Shown here: piece by piece, positions 10,543 through 20,607 of the stretch
How positions within the stretch are numbered: position 1 is the first letter of the stretch
Layout of the letters: the number at the start of each line of letters is the position of its first letter
Source of the DNA: CAWBVG01 sp963792175
GTDB taxonomy: Bacteria; Acidobacteriota; Vicinamibacteria; Vicinamibacterales; CAVVIG01
Length of the DNA stretch: 64,000 nt
NCBI GenBank assembly: GCA_963792175.1
Contig: CAWBVG010000024.1
Span: 115,657 to 179,656, forward strand
Reading direction: 5' to 3'
Program-made: the position numbers and the translations under genes
Notes under the pieces: model-generated
Seen by the model: the letters and a program-made list of their open reading frames with translations, nothing else
Databases searched by the model: none
What the model was told of the DNA's origin: nothing

Positions 10543-13500
10543 ATGAGAAGGTATGTGTTTGGGGCAGCCTTGCTCGTGCTGCTCGGCTGCGCGTCGGCGT
10601 TCGCGCAGCAGACGACCGGGAGCATCACCGGCCGAGTCGTGGATCAGCAGGGAGCGGCGATTCCCGGCGTGACGGTCACCGCGAAGATGGCGTCCACGGG
10701 CTTCACGCGAACCGAAGTCAGCGACGCCGAAGGCGTGTATCGCCTGGCACGCGCTGCCGGTCGGCATCTACGAAGTCAATGCCGAACTGCAGGGCTTCAC
10801 GCACGGTATCCAAGAAGGACATCGAGGTCAACGTCGCGCAGGTCGTGGCGATCGACTTCGCGCTGAAAGTGGCCGCGCTTGCCGAGACGGTCAACGTCAC
10901 CGGCGCCACGCCGCTCATTCAGACGACCGCGTCCGCGTGTCGGCGGCATCGTCGACGTGAAGCGCATCGAGAGCCATGCCGCTGAACGGCCGGCAGTTCG
11001 CCAACCTCGCGGCGACCATCCCGGGCGTCGGCCTCGGCGTTCCACACCGACCCGACCAAGAGCACGCAGTACTCGCCGCAGATCAACGGCGGCAACGGCC
11101 GCAACATCAACTACCTGATCGACGGCGGCGACAACAACGACGACACGGTCGGCGGCCTGCTGCAGCAGTTCCCGCTCGAAGCGATCCAGGAGTTCAACTT
11201 CCAGACGCAGCGGTTCAAGGCCGAGTACGGCCGCAGCAACGGCGGCGTGCTGAACGTCGTCACCAAGAGCGGCACCAACCTGCCGCCAGGCAGCTTCTTC
11301 GAGTTCTTCCGCGACAAGAGCGATGAACTCGCTGAGCGAGACCGAGAAAGCTGTCGTCGGAACCACGACGATCGCCGACCAAGGGCGACTACCGGCGCAA
11401 CCAGTTCGGCGGCAGCTTCGGCGGGCCGATCGCGAAGGACAGGGTGCACTTCTTCGCGGCCATCGAGCGGACGCAGCAGGACACGACGCAGACCGTCGAC
11501 ACCTCGGGCCTGTTCCCCGACAAGAACGGCGTCGTTCGCGGTGCCCTATCGCGAGAACCTCGTTCACCGGCAAGGTCACGGCGAACCTGAACGCGGCGCA
11601 GTACCTGTCGGTGCGCTACGGCTGCAACAACAACTCGCAGCCCTACGGCGCGGCCCGCAACAGCACGTTCGACAACTGGGGCGACAGCACGAACAAGTTC
11701 AACTCGATCAACCTGAATCACAACTGGGTGCATGGGCGGTGCGAAGCTGAACGAGTTCATCTTCCAGTACGCCGATTTCCGCAACAACATCGCCTCGCGC
11801 AGCTCGGAGCCGAACCAGAGCTTCCCGAACGGCGTCACGATCGGCGCCAACGGCAACACGCCGCAGACGACCGAGCAGAAGAAGTTCCAGTTCCGCGACG
11901 ACTTCTCCTGGCACATGACGCGGCAAAGGCGGCCTCGGCCACGACTTCAAGGTGGGCGCGAACTTCATCAACGAGCCGCACCTCTTCATCACGTTCAACA
12001 CCGGCAAGGGCGCGACCTTCTACACGCACATCGACCAACGACGCTGAACGGCCCGATCAGCACGATCACGCATCAGCGACGGCGACGCGGCGGCGAACAT
12101 CCCGACGAAGCAGTTCGCCACGTACTTCCAGGACGACTGGCGGGTGACGGATCGGCTGACGCGTCAACGTCGGCCTCCGCTGGGACATCGTCGACGGGCG
12201 ATCAGCGACATCGACCAGATCAAGAACCCGAACTACATCCTGGTCCGCGACGCGGCCAAGGCCGGCAAGTTCAACTCGCTGCCGGCCCCGGTCGCCGAGG
12301 TGCTGAACCACTTCGCCAGCGATCCGCAGAACGACAAGAACAACTTCCAGCCGCGCATCGGCGCCGTGCTCGACGTGCGCGGCAACGGCAAGGACATCGT
12401 CCGCGGCGGCTGGGGCATCTACACCGACTTCGGCTACACCAACTCGAACGTGCTGTTCGCCGCCGCCGACGCCAGCGGCACCGTCTTCGGACAGGTCGTT
12501 CAACGTCGGACCCGTCACGACCGGCATCAGGAAGGCCGACGGCAGCTTTTACAGGTCGGCCAGCCGCTCGACAACATTCGCAGCCAGAACCAGGTCGGTC
12601 GGGACGACCGCCGTTCGGTCAGTATGTCGATCCGCTGCTGCAGATGCCGTATCAGATCCAGACCAACGCCGGCTGGTCGCACGAGATCACGTCGGACATG
12701 GTCGTCCAGCGCTGACTACGTCTACTCGCTCGGGCGCGACCTCAACACGCGTCCGCGCGTGAATCAGCGCATCCCGGCAGCCTGTCGAACCCGCGCCGTC
12801 ATCGACCGCGTTACTGCCGGGCGCTCAACCCGAACACCAACGCCAACCGTCCGGCGCTCAGCCACGGGCGAGAGCGAGTACGACGCGCTCATTCTCGGCC
12901 TCCGCAACGCCGTCTCGTCGAAGGGCGTCGACTTCACCGTCGGCTACACGCTGGAGCGCGGCGCTCAGCACGATCGGCTCGGCGGTCGATCAGCTGAACA
13001 CGGCGAACATCCAGGATCCGAACAACCCGTTCGACGCGCCGGTGCAGAACGGGCCAGCGACCGACACCGACGCGCGCCATCGCATCAACCTGTCGGCGTC
13101 GTTCCAGCTGAAGGGCGGCGTCCGCGTCGCGCCGATCTATCTGTGGCGGTCGGCGCTGCCTGTTGCGCTCGTCGACGGCCGCGACCTCAATCTCGACGGC
13201 GACGCCACCGAGATTCCGACCAACGCTTATGCTGTCGACACGTTCAATGCCGACACCGGCGTGATCACGTTCAAGCAGATCGGCACCTGCGACGACCGTG
13301 AACTGCGGCCGCGGCATGCTCGCAGTCGCAGATGAACCTCCGCGTGTCGAAGTTGTTCAACTTGGGCGACCGGATGCGCATCGAAGCCATCGGCGAGATG
13401 TTCAACCTGTTCAACGCAATCAACCCGAGCGGCTTCCGAACCCGCGTCATCGTCCCGACGACAGGCGCGGCCGACGCGACGCTGCTTCAGCCGACCACGC

Positions 13501-13566
13501 TACTCGGGCGACTTCCGTCGTCCCGAACAGCGCGTCGGACAGATCGGTTTCCGGTTCACGTTCTAG
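10543..13566 (+). CDS. Oar-like TonB-dependent receptor 1 (many consensus indels)
   Basis: Outer-membrane receptor, ~1000 aa: signal peptide MRRYVFGAALLVLLG...SAFA, a CarboxypepD_reg-like domain (SITGRVVDQQGAAIPGVTV), plug (LNGRQFANLAATIPGVGLG) and beta-barrel ending in GFRFTF. It is colinear with the intact paralogue downstream, which allows each break to be located. About 18 single-base insertions are seen. Most are two alternative bases side by side at a codon end, e.g. 10749/10750 A/C in Ala and 10801/10802 G/C in Thr. Codon use stays coding-like throughout, so decay is unlikely. Start from GGAGG at 10531-10535. Substrate unknown; no SusD partner. Confidence 0.8.
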
Positions 13567-13598
13567 CGTCGGCCAGGACAGGCGGAATAGGCAGGAAA

Positions 13599-13628
13599 GG
13601 CGAGAGGGGCAACCCTCTCGCCTTTTTT
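13599..13628 (+). terminator. Rho-independent terminator
   Basis: Perfect 10-bp stem GGCGAGAGGG / CCCTCTCGCC with a GCAA loop and a T6 tract, 32 nt after the stop of TonB receptor 1. It separates the two receptor genes transcriptionally. Confidence 0.92.
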
Positions 13629-13651
13629 GTTGTACATCGCGGCCGCCAACG

Positions 13652-13680
13652 TTGTCCTGATCGGGGGTGAACACTGTAAG
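13652..13680 (+). promoter_or_regulatory. Possible promoter of TonB receptor 2
   Basis: TTGTCC at 13652-13657 and TGTAAG at 13675-13680 with a 17-nt spacer, 40 nt before the start codon and just after the terminator. Weak -10 match; suggestion only. Confidence 0.3.
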
Positions 13681-13720
13681 CTGTGCCCTCGTCCCTTTGT
13701 CACATACCGGAGGCGTCGGA

Positions 13721-16681
13721 ATGAGAAGGCATCTGTCGGGGGCAGCGCTGTTTTGGCTGCTTGCCTGCATGCCGGCGTTGGCGCAGCAGACCACGGGCAC
13801 GATCAGCGGCCGCGTGCTCGACGAGCAGGGCAACGCGATTCCCGGGGTGTCGATCACGGCCCGGAACGAGGCGACGGGCTTCACGAGGACGGAGTCGACC
13901 AACACTGAGGGCATCTACCGGCTCGCGGCGCTGCCGGTCGGCATCTACGAGGTCAAAGCCGCGCTTCCGGGGTTCAGCACGGTCGCGAAGAAGGACATCG
14001 AAGTCGCCGTGGCGCTGGTGCAGGCGATCGACTTCGCGCTCAAAGTCGTCGCGCTGGCCGAAACCGTCGACGTCACCGGGGCGACGCCGCTGGTGGTGAC
14101 GACATCGCCGTCGGTCGGCGGCGTCGTCAATCCGATCCGAATCGAAAGCCTGCCCTTGAACGGCCGGCAGTTCGCGAACCTGGCCGCCACGATTCCCGGC
14201 GTGGGACTCGGTTTCCACACCGACGCCACCAAGAGCACCCAGTTCTCGCCGCAGATCAACGGCGGCAACGGGCGCAACGTCAACTACCTGATCGACGGCG
14301 GTGACAACAACGACGATACGGTCGGCGGTCTGCTGCAGCTGTTTCCGCTCGAGGCGATCCAGGAGTTCAATTTCCAGACGTCGAACTACAAGGCCGAGTA
14401 CGGCAGAAGCGTCGGCGGCGTGATGAACGTGGTCACCAAGAGCGGCACCAACGTCTGGTCCGGCAGCGCCTTCGAGTTCCTGCGCGATCGGGCGCTCAAC
14501 GCCGAATCGCATTCCGAACGGACGGCTGTCGACTCCAGAGGCCAGCCGGTCGGCAAGCAGGACTATCGGCGGAACCAGTTCGGCGGATCGTTCGGCGGGC
14601 CGCTGACGCAAGACAAGGCGCACTTCTTCGTCGCCGCCGAGCGCACGAAAGCCGACGCGTTTCAGGCGGTCAACACCGGCGGCCTGTTTCCGAGGTTCGA
14701 CGGGTCGTTCCCGACCGAATACGTCGAGCGGCTGTTCACGGGCAAGGCGACGAGGAATCTCAACGCGCACCAGTTCGTGTCGGGCCGCTACGGCCACAAC
14801 AGCAACGTGCAGCCCTATGGCACGAGCGCCATCAACCCGCCGAATAACTGGGCCTCCAGCGACAACCGCTTCAACTCGTTCAATCTCAATCACAACTGGG
14901 TGCTGTCGGGCGCACGGCTGAACGAGCTCATCTTTCAGTACGCCGATTTCCGCAACCAGATCACATCGGCCAGCTCGGCGCCCAACGAAGTGTTTCCGAG
15001 CGGTGTCACCCTCGGCGCCAACAGCAATACGCCCCAGACGACGGAGCAGCACAAGTTTCAGTTCCGGGACGATTTCTCGTGGCACGTGTACCGCGGCGGC
15101 CTGGGTCACGATTTCAAGTCCGGCGTGAACTTCATCAACGAGCCGCACCTGTTCACGACCTTCAACGGCGGCAGGCGCATCGTGGTCTACACACACGCCA
15201 CGAACGACCTCGACGGGCCGATTTCCTCCGTGTCGTTCAGCGACGGCGACGCGGCCGCCAACCTGCCGATGAAGCAGCTCGGGCTGTACATCCAGGACGA
15301 CTGGCGCCTCAACGGCAGGCTGACCCTGAATCTCGGCCTCCGCTACGACGTCATGACCGGTTACCAGATCGACCAGTCAGCCGATCCGAACTTCGTCGCC
15401 CTGCAGGCGGCCGGCAGGAGCGGGCGCCTCAACGGCCTGATTGGATTCGAGGATTTCGGCAAGGATCCCCGGGAGGACTACAACAACATCCAGCCGCGGC
15501 TCGGACTGGTGTTCGATGTTCGCGGCCAGGGCCACGACGTCGTGCGCGCGTCGTGGGGCATCTACACCGACGTCGGCTACACGAGCTCGAACATCCTGAT
15601 CGGCGCCGCTGACGCGAGCCCGCTCGGTTTTGGTCCGACGTTCGCCGCCTCGAACCCGAACGGCCTCCGGAATCCCGACGGCAGCTTCTTCAGGGCCGGT
15701 CAGCCGCTGACCAACATCGCGAACCTGAACGAAGTGCGGCCCGGCAGCAAGCCGCTATTCGGGTCCGGTCCCATCTCGCCGCGTCTCGAGCAGCCGGAAT
15801 CGCGGCAGTCCGTCTTCGGCTGGACGCATCAGATCAATGGCACGACGATCGTCAACGCCGACTACGTGCACATCGACGGCCGGAAACTGAACATCCGGCC
15901 CCAGCTCAATACCCGCCCGAACGGGGGGCCCTTCCGTCTCGCCGATCTGGCGCTGTCGCCGAACAACACCAGCCTGCGGCCGTCGATCAGCCGCGGCATC
16001 AGCCAGTACGACGCGCTCATTCTCAGCACGCGCCGGCGATGGTCGAAGGGGCTGGACTTCAACATCTGGTACACGCTGGCGAGAAGCCGCAGCAACATCG
16101 GCGACTCGTCGGATGCGCTCGATACTGGCCTGATTCAGGACGCCCTGAATCCGTTCGACGATCCGCGCGTGTTCGCGCCGAATCGCCTGACCGACGCGCG
16201 GCATCGGATTACCGCCAGCGCCGTCCTGGAGGTTCCGGGGGCCGTCCAGGTGTCGCCGATCTGGATCTTCCGCTCGGCGCTGCCGGTCGCCATCATCCAG
16301 GGGCTCGATCTGAACAACGATTTCACCAACAACGACATCCCTGACCGCGCCTTCAGCTACAACGCCGGCAATCCGGCGAACCCGATCGATATCGGCGCGT
16401 GCGAGACGTGGCAATGCGGCCGGGGGGATCGATTCAGTCAGCTGAACCTTCGCGTCGCGCGGCGGTTCAAGATCGGCGCCCGCACGCAGGTCGAAGCGAT
16501 CGGAGAGGTCTTCAATCTGTTCAACAGCGAGAACCCCGACGGGTTCGTCACGCGCCGATATACCGGCACGACGGCGAGCCCGGCGCCGAATCCGACGTTC
16601 ATGCAGCCGACCACATTCGCCGGCGATTTCCGTCAGCCGGAACAGCGCGTCGGGCAGTTGGGTCTTCGCTTCACGTTCTGA
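13721..16681 (+). CDS. Oar-like TonB-dependent receptor 2
   Basis: Intact 986-aa outer-membrane receptor. Signal peptide 1-22 (ends PALAQ); CarboxypepD_reg-like domain ~25-105 (TISGRVLDEQGNAIPGVSI); plug ~130-240 (SLPLNGRQFANLAATIPGVG, INGGNGRNVNYLIDGGDNND); barrel to the terminal aromatic LRFTF. RBS GGAGG at 13709-13713 and ATG at 13721; an upstream in-frame start at 13667 lacks a signal peptide. Strongly similar to receptor 1 in every block, so a tandem duplication. Such receptors usually import large or complex ligands; none can be named here. Confidence 0.9.
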   Translation: MRRHLSGAALFWLLACMPALAQQTTGTISGRVLDEQGNAIPGVSITARNEATGFTRTESTNTEGIYRLAALPVGIYEVKAALPGFSTVAKKDIEVAVALVQAIDFALKVVALAETVDVTGATPLVVTTSPSVGGVVNPIRIESLPLNGRQFANLAATIPGVGLGFHTDATKSTQFSPQINGGNGRNVNYLIDGGDNNDDTVGGLLQLFPLEAIQEFNFQTSNYKAEYGRSVGGVMNVVTKSGTNVWSGSAFEFLRDRALNAESHSERTAVDSRGQPVGKQDYRRNQFGGSFGGPLTQDKAHFFVAAERTKADAFQAVNTGGLFPRFDGSFPTEYVERLFTGKATRNLNAHQFVSGRYGHNSNVQPYGTSAINPPNNWASSDNRFNSFNLNHNWVLSGARLNELIFQYADFRNQITSASSAPNEVFPSGVTLGANSNTPQTTEQHKFQFRDDFSWHVYRGGLGHDFKSGVNFINEPHLFTTFNGGRRIVVYTHATNDLDGPISSVSFSDGDAAANLPMKQLGLYIQDDWRLNGRLTLNLGLRYDVMTGYQIDQSADPNFVALQAAGRSGRLNGLIGFEDFGKDPREDYNNIQPRLGLVFDVRGQGHDVVRASWGIYTDVGYTSSNILIGAADASPLGFGPTFAASNPNGLRNPDGSFFRAGQPLTNIANLNEVRPGSKPLFGSGPISPRLEQPESRQSVFGWTHQINGTTIVNADYVHIDGRKLNIRPQLNTRPNGGPFRLADLALSPNNTSLRPSISRGISQYDALILSTRRRWSKGLDFNIWYTLARSRSNIGDSSDALDTGLIQDALNPFDDPRVFAPNRLTDARHRITASAVLEVPGAVQVSPIWIFRSALPVAIIQGLDLNNDFTNNDIPDRAFSYNAGNPANPIDIGACETWQCGRGDRFSQLNLRVARRFKIGARTQVEAIGEVFNLFNSENPDGFVTRRYTGTTASPAPNPTFMQPTTFAGDFRQPEQRVGQLGLRFTF

Positions 16682-16710
16682 CGCGGCGGACGGGAAAGCA
16701 GGAAAGGCAT

Positions 16711-17223
16711 TCAGCGCATCTCGCGCTCTTCGCAAGCCTGCCTAGCGATGTGCGCGATCTGTTCGAGCTGCGCCAGATGGTGAATCTGGTGACCCGCCAG
16801 CTGATGGAGGATCCAGTCCACTGTCAGCGCGCCATACTCCGGGTGCGACAGCGTCGTCGCCAGATCCGCGGGTGACAGGCCGTCGAAAAATGTGCGATTC
16901 ATCGTCATCAACGCGAGCAGCGCGTCCAGCGCTTCCTTTCCCGCGAGCTTTTGCTCGTTGGCCATCCACTCGTCCTGATTGAAGGCCTGCGCCGCATAGT
17001 TCGGCGTGCAGAGCGCCATGCGGGCACGGGTGCCGAGCGCCAGCTCGGTCTGCGCGAGATGAATCAGAATCTGGCGGGCGGTCCATTTGCCAGGCGCATA
17101 ACTGCGTTCGAACTGCGCGGGCGTCCAGGACAACAGTCGCTGATACCGGCCCGCGCTGTCGCGCATGGCGCCGATCGGTTCACGATCGCCGAGGTCTTTC
17201 GAGTAGGGAGTCTGTGTAGACAT
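16711..17223 (-). CDS. DinB family protein
   Basis: 170-aa four-helix-bundle protein of the DinB/YfiT group. The conserved histidine set for a metal site is visible: ILIHLAQTE near residue 55 and LHQLAGHQIHHLAQLE near 145. These proteins are thiol- or metal-dependent transferases of mostly unknown substrate. The gene converges with TonB receptor 2 and is separated from ADOP 2 by a heptamer hairpin. Confidence 0.88.
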   Translation of the reverse strand: MSTQTPYSKDLGDREPIGAMRDSAGRYQRLLSWTPAQFERSYAPGKWTARQILIHLAQTELALGTRARMALCTPNYAAQAFNQDEWMANEQKLAGKEALDALLALMTMNRTFFDGLSPADLATTLSHPEYGALTVDWILHQLAGHQIHHLAQLEQIAHIARQACEEREMR

Positions 17224-17340
17224 GAAATAGGGACTAGGGATAAGGGACTAGGGATTAGGGATTCGCCAGTCTCAATTGTAGCCACGATTGTGGGCGACAC
17301 GATTTTTCACCGCCTAATCCCTAATCCCTAACCCCTAAGT
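17224..17340. repeat. Inverted heptamer arms (AGGGATT / CCTAATC)
   Basis: Left arm 17226-17261: units AGGGACT, AGGGATA, AGGGACT, AGGGATT, AGGGATT. Right arm 17310-17340: CCTAATC x2, CCTAACC, CCTAAGT. Core of ~48 nt. It fills the gap between ADOP 2 and the DinB gene and could form a hairpin with bulges. Confidence 0.9.
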
Positions 17341-17357
17341 CCTCCCTACTCTCCTCC

Positions 17358-20232
17358 CTACTCCTCCGCCAGCGCCACCACCGGATCCACCCGCGACGCC
17401 CGCCGCGCGGGAATCACGCACGCCGCGACGGAAACACCGCCGAGGATCGCCGCGGCCAGCGCGAGCGCCAGCGGATCGGTCGGCTTCACCGCAAACAGCA
17501 CCGCGGCGGCGAGGCGCGCCATCATGATGGCGGCGACGATGCCCGCCGCGACGCCGACGAGCGTCAGCCGGACGCCGCGGCCGACGACCTCGCGCAACAC
17601 CCGCTCGCTCGACGCGCCGAGCGCCAGGCGAATGCCGATCTCGTGCGTCCGCTGAGCCACGCCGTACGACGTCACGCCGTAGATGCCGACACCGGCGAGG
17701 AGCAGCGCCACGCCCGCGAAGATGCCGAGCAGCAGCGCCAGGAAGCGCGCCTGCCCCTGCGTCCTGGCGACCGTCGCCTCGAGCGACGCGACGGCCCACA
17801 TCGGTTGATCCTTGTCGACCGCCCAGATCGCCTTGCGGATGTCGTTGGTGACCGACATCGTCCCTGCCGCCGGCCCTTTGATCCGCGCCACCAGCGACGA
17901 GAAAATCAGCGGCACCTGATAGTGCGCCGCATAGAGCTGCGGGACCGCCGGCTCGGTCGCCGTGTAGTGCTTCGTATCGCCGACGATGCCAATCACGGTG
18001 ATGGGACCGGGTGTCTGAGGAGTCGTGAATCGCTTGCCGATCGGGTCGTCGCCCGGCCAGGCGCGTCTCGCGAAGGTGTCGTTGATGACGGCCACCAGCG
18101 GGGACTGCAGGTCATCGCGATCCGTGAAGTCGCGTCCCCTCAGAAGCGGAATGCGGATCGTCTTGAAGTAGTCGGGCGTGACGATGTGGAAGCGCGCTTG
18201 CGGCGCCGATGCCGGATCCGGCACCGGCTGGCCTTCAACCACGTAGCCGACCGTGCCGCCGTTGCCGCTGAACGGAACGGCGCGGACCAGCGCCGCCGAT
18301 TCAACGCCCGGGATGGCGCGCACGTTTTCGATGGCGCTCTTGAAGAACCGCGCGATGTTCTCGGGCTTCGGATACTTGTTCTGCGGCAGGCGGAACTGCA
18401 GCGTGAAGACGTTCGACTGGTCGAACCCGAGCGGCGCCTGCTGTACGGCGAGCAGGCTCTGAATCAACAGCACCGAGACCGCGACCAGGGTGACCGAGAA
18501 CCCGACCTCGATGACCATCAGGACGTCGCGCGTCCGGTGGCCGATACCCGACGCCCGGCGCGAGCCGGCCTGCAGGACACGATTGATGTTGGGACGCGCC
18601 GACCGCAGCGCCGGAGCCAGGCCGCACATCGTCGCCGTCAACAGCGCGACGACGCCGGTGAAGAGCAGGACGCGCGCGTCGAGCGGAACGTGGGTCGGGA
18701 TCGGCACGGACGCCGGCGGCTGCAGCCAGCTCAGCCCGGCAAGCGCCCATCGCCCGAGCAGAAAGCCGCTGATGGACGCGGTGGCGGCCAGAAGCGCCGC
18801 CTCGACGGCCAGCTGGCGCGTGACCGCGCTGCGACTGGCGCCGAGCGCCACCCGCAGGGCGATTTCGCGCTCCCGGTCGACCGCGCGGGCCAGCAGCAGC
18901 TGGCTGACGTTGACGCACGCGATGAGCAGCACGACGCCGACCGACGCGAGCAGCAGAAAGAGCGCGGTCCTGGAGGTCCCGATGATGGCTTCCTGCGCGG
19001 GCTCGGCCCCGAGCGTGCGTCCAGACTGCGCGACAAACGACGATTGCGCGCCGGCGGAGGGCTGCAGACCCGACGCGACCAGCCGCTGGCGGATCACTTC
19101 CAGATCCGAGGCCGCGCGCGCGACGTTCACGCCCGTCTTGAGGCGCCCGACGCCGAGCATGACCGGACCCGCCGCAGCCAGTCCGTGCGGCACCGGAAAC
19201 TGCGCGACCGGAATGAACACGTCGCCGCCGAGGAAGTAGCCGTCGCTGGGCACCGAGTCGGCATCGAACGGCGGGGCGATGACGCCAACCACCGTGAGCG
19301 GCACGCCGTTCAGGGTCATCGTCTTTCCGATGGCGGAGGCGTCGCCGTTGAAGCGCCGCTGCCACGTCTGGTGCGTGATGACGACAAACGGCTTGACCGT
19401 GCCGGGCGCGCTCTCTTCGTCGCTGAAGAACCGGCCGCGCTCCGCTTTCAGCCCCAGCACGTCGAAGAACGATCCCGTCACGAACGTGCCGACGAGACGC
19501 TGCGGCTCGTCGACGCCGGTCAGGTTCACGCTTTGCGGCAGCCACAGCGCGACCGCTTCGAACGTGTCTGACTGCTTGCGGATCTCCTCGTATTCGCCAT
19601 ACGACAACAGCCCTCGTGGAAACGCCGTCGTCTGGCCGTAGACCGACACCAATTGATCGGCGTTCGGATACGGCAGCGGCCGCAACAGCACCGCGTTGAC
19701 GATGCTGAACATGGCGGTGTTGGCGCCGACGCCCAGCGCCAGCGTCAGGATGGCGACGAAGGCGAATCCCGGCCGGCGCCGCCAGAGGCGGAAGGCGTAG
19801 CGAACGTCCTGCAGTAGCTTGTCCATGGCGGTTCGTCCCTGACGATCGTGCGGAATGTTTTGGTACGTAGTGTCCGGCTTCAGCCGCCCTTCGACGGGGC
19901 TCAGGGCGGCCCTGAGGCTCTCGAAGGGCCGGACCCTGCGAGCTTCATCGATCCATTCGGCGCCGGCGTTGCGCAGCGTATCGGCGATGGCGCGCGCCCA
20001 GACGGCGGCGCTGGATGCCCCGGCGGCGCGGCGGGCGCGCATGCGGTCGTCGAGCGCATCGACCAGCCCCTGGCCGACGTCGCGGCGAAAGCGCGGCGGA
20101 TAGACCCAGACGAGCCACCACGCGATGCGGCGCGGCAGGTCCCCGTGTCCTGAAACCGCCTTCGCGCCTTCGCCGCTTCCGCCTTCGCCACGTCGCGGCT
20201 TCGGCGGACAGGTCGGCGGACAGGTCAGCCAT
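17358..20232 (-). CDS. ADOP-type ABC transporter permease 2
   Basis: Large PadR-linked permease, ~950 aa. The N-terminal cytoplasmic segment (RIAWWLVWVYPPRFRRDVGQG) is joined through a repeat-encoded linker to two MacB_PCD/FtsX modules (FVAILTLALGVGANTAMF; LLASVGVVLLIACVNVSQL; IFAGVALLLAGVGIYG; CVIPARRASRVDPVVALAEE). The main frame is uninterrupted from ~20150 to the stop. The ATG at 20232 overlaps the padR stop, and the frame then changes within the GTCCGCC-type repeat at 20150-20222, so the first ~25 residues are uncertain. A second palindromic repeat (19868-19935) is read through in frame between the N-terminal segment and the first module. No ATPase partner nearby. Confidence 0.85.
19868..19935. 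repeat. REP-like palindrome inside ADOP 2
   Basis: GTCCGGCTTCAGCC, then CCTTCGACGGGGCTCAGGG and its inverted partner CCCTGAGGCTCTCGAAGG, then GGCCGGAC. This gives nested inverted repeats of the CCTTCGA...TCGAAGG type that are common as dispersed intergenic palindromes. Here it is translated in frame. Confidence 0.75.
20150..20222. repeat. GTCCGCC/GGCGGAC palindromic repeat at the start of ADOP 2
   Basis: Words CTTCCGCCTTCGCC and GGCTTCGGCGGACAGG repeated with inverted symmetry, and a duplicated GGCGGACAGGTC. Related copies lie at 38126-38165 and 47455-47540. It contains the probable frame change of ADOP 2. Confidence 0.65.
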
Positions 20233-20551
20233 GGGACAGCAGTCGGTGGGTGCGCGCCAGGCTGACCAGGCGCCACAGGCGATCGGCCTCGGCCGTTGCG
20301 ATCCGCCTGCCGAGCGCGGTCAGACGGTAATAGCGCCGCCGTTCGTCGTCCAGGTCGGCGGCCGGCCGGCGGGTCGATTCGGCGACCCAGCCGTCCTTGA
20401 GCATGCGGTGGAGGGCCCGGTACAGCGTCCCCGGCTCCAGTTCGAGCCCGCCTTCTGTGAGGGCGGCGACCTCCTGGAGGATGGCGTAGCCATGCCGCTC
20501 CTCGGACGCGAGGGCCAGCAGGATGTGGAATTCAACGGGGCGAAGAGGCAT
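20225..20551 (-). CDS. PadR family transcriptional regulator (PadR2)
   Basis: 108-aa PadR regulator: PVEFHILLALASEERHGYAI, ELEPGTLYRALHRMLKDGWV, ERRRYYRLTALGRRIA. The ATG at 20551 is preferred over a TTG six codons upstream because the longer form would extend into the operator. Its stop overlaps the start of ADOP 2. It is likely autoregulatory through the palindrome at 20555-20590. Confidence 0.88.
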   Translation of the reverse strand: MPLRPVEFHILLALASEERHGYAILQEVAALTEGGLELEPGTLYRALHRMLKDGWVAESTRRPAADLDDERRRYYRLTALGRRIATAEADRLWRLVSLARTHRLLSHG

Positions 20552-20554
20552 CGG

Positions 20555-20590
20555 CTCGGTGTGCGCCAACTATATGCGCGGCACACCGAG
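20555..20590 (-). promoter_or_regulatory. Perfect inverted repeat, probable PadR2 operator, with -10 inside
   Basis: Arms CTCGGTGTGC (20555-20564) and GCACACCGAG (20581-20590) with a 16-nt spacer. On the minus strand the spacer contains TATAGT (20569-20574), a good -10, ~17 nt before the padR ATG, so binding would block the promoter. Confidence 0.65.
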
Positions 20591-20607
20591 TATAGACGAG
20601 AGGAGCG

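Noticed and set aside
10543..13566. TonB receptor 1 as a decayed pseudogene
   Set aside because: Interruptions are single +1 events that mostly decode as paired alternative bases, all conserved receptor blocks remain, and coding-like codon use persists. Consensus error or strain mixing explains it better.
13700..15196. 498-codon minus-strand open frame inside TonB receptor 2
   Set aside because: Antisense shadow of an intact receptor gene with no domain signature.
17224..17340. CRISPR array or telomere-like repeat (AGGGATT units)
   Set aside because: There are no unique spacers of constant length and no cas genes; units are directly adjacent 7-mers with inverted partners.
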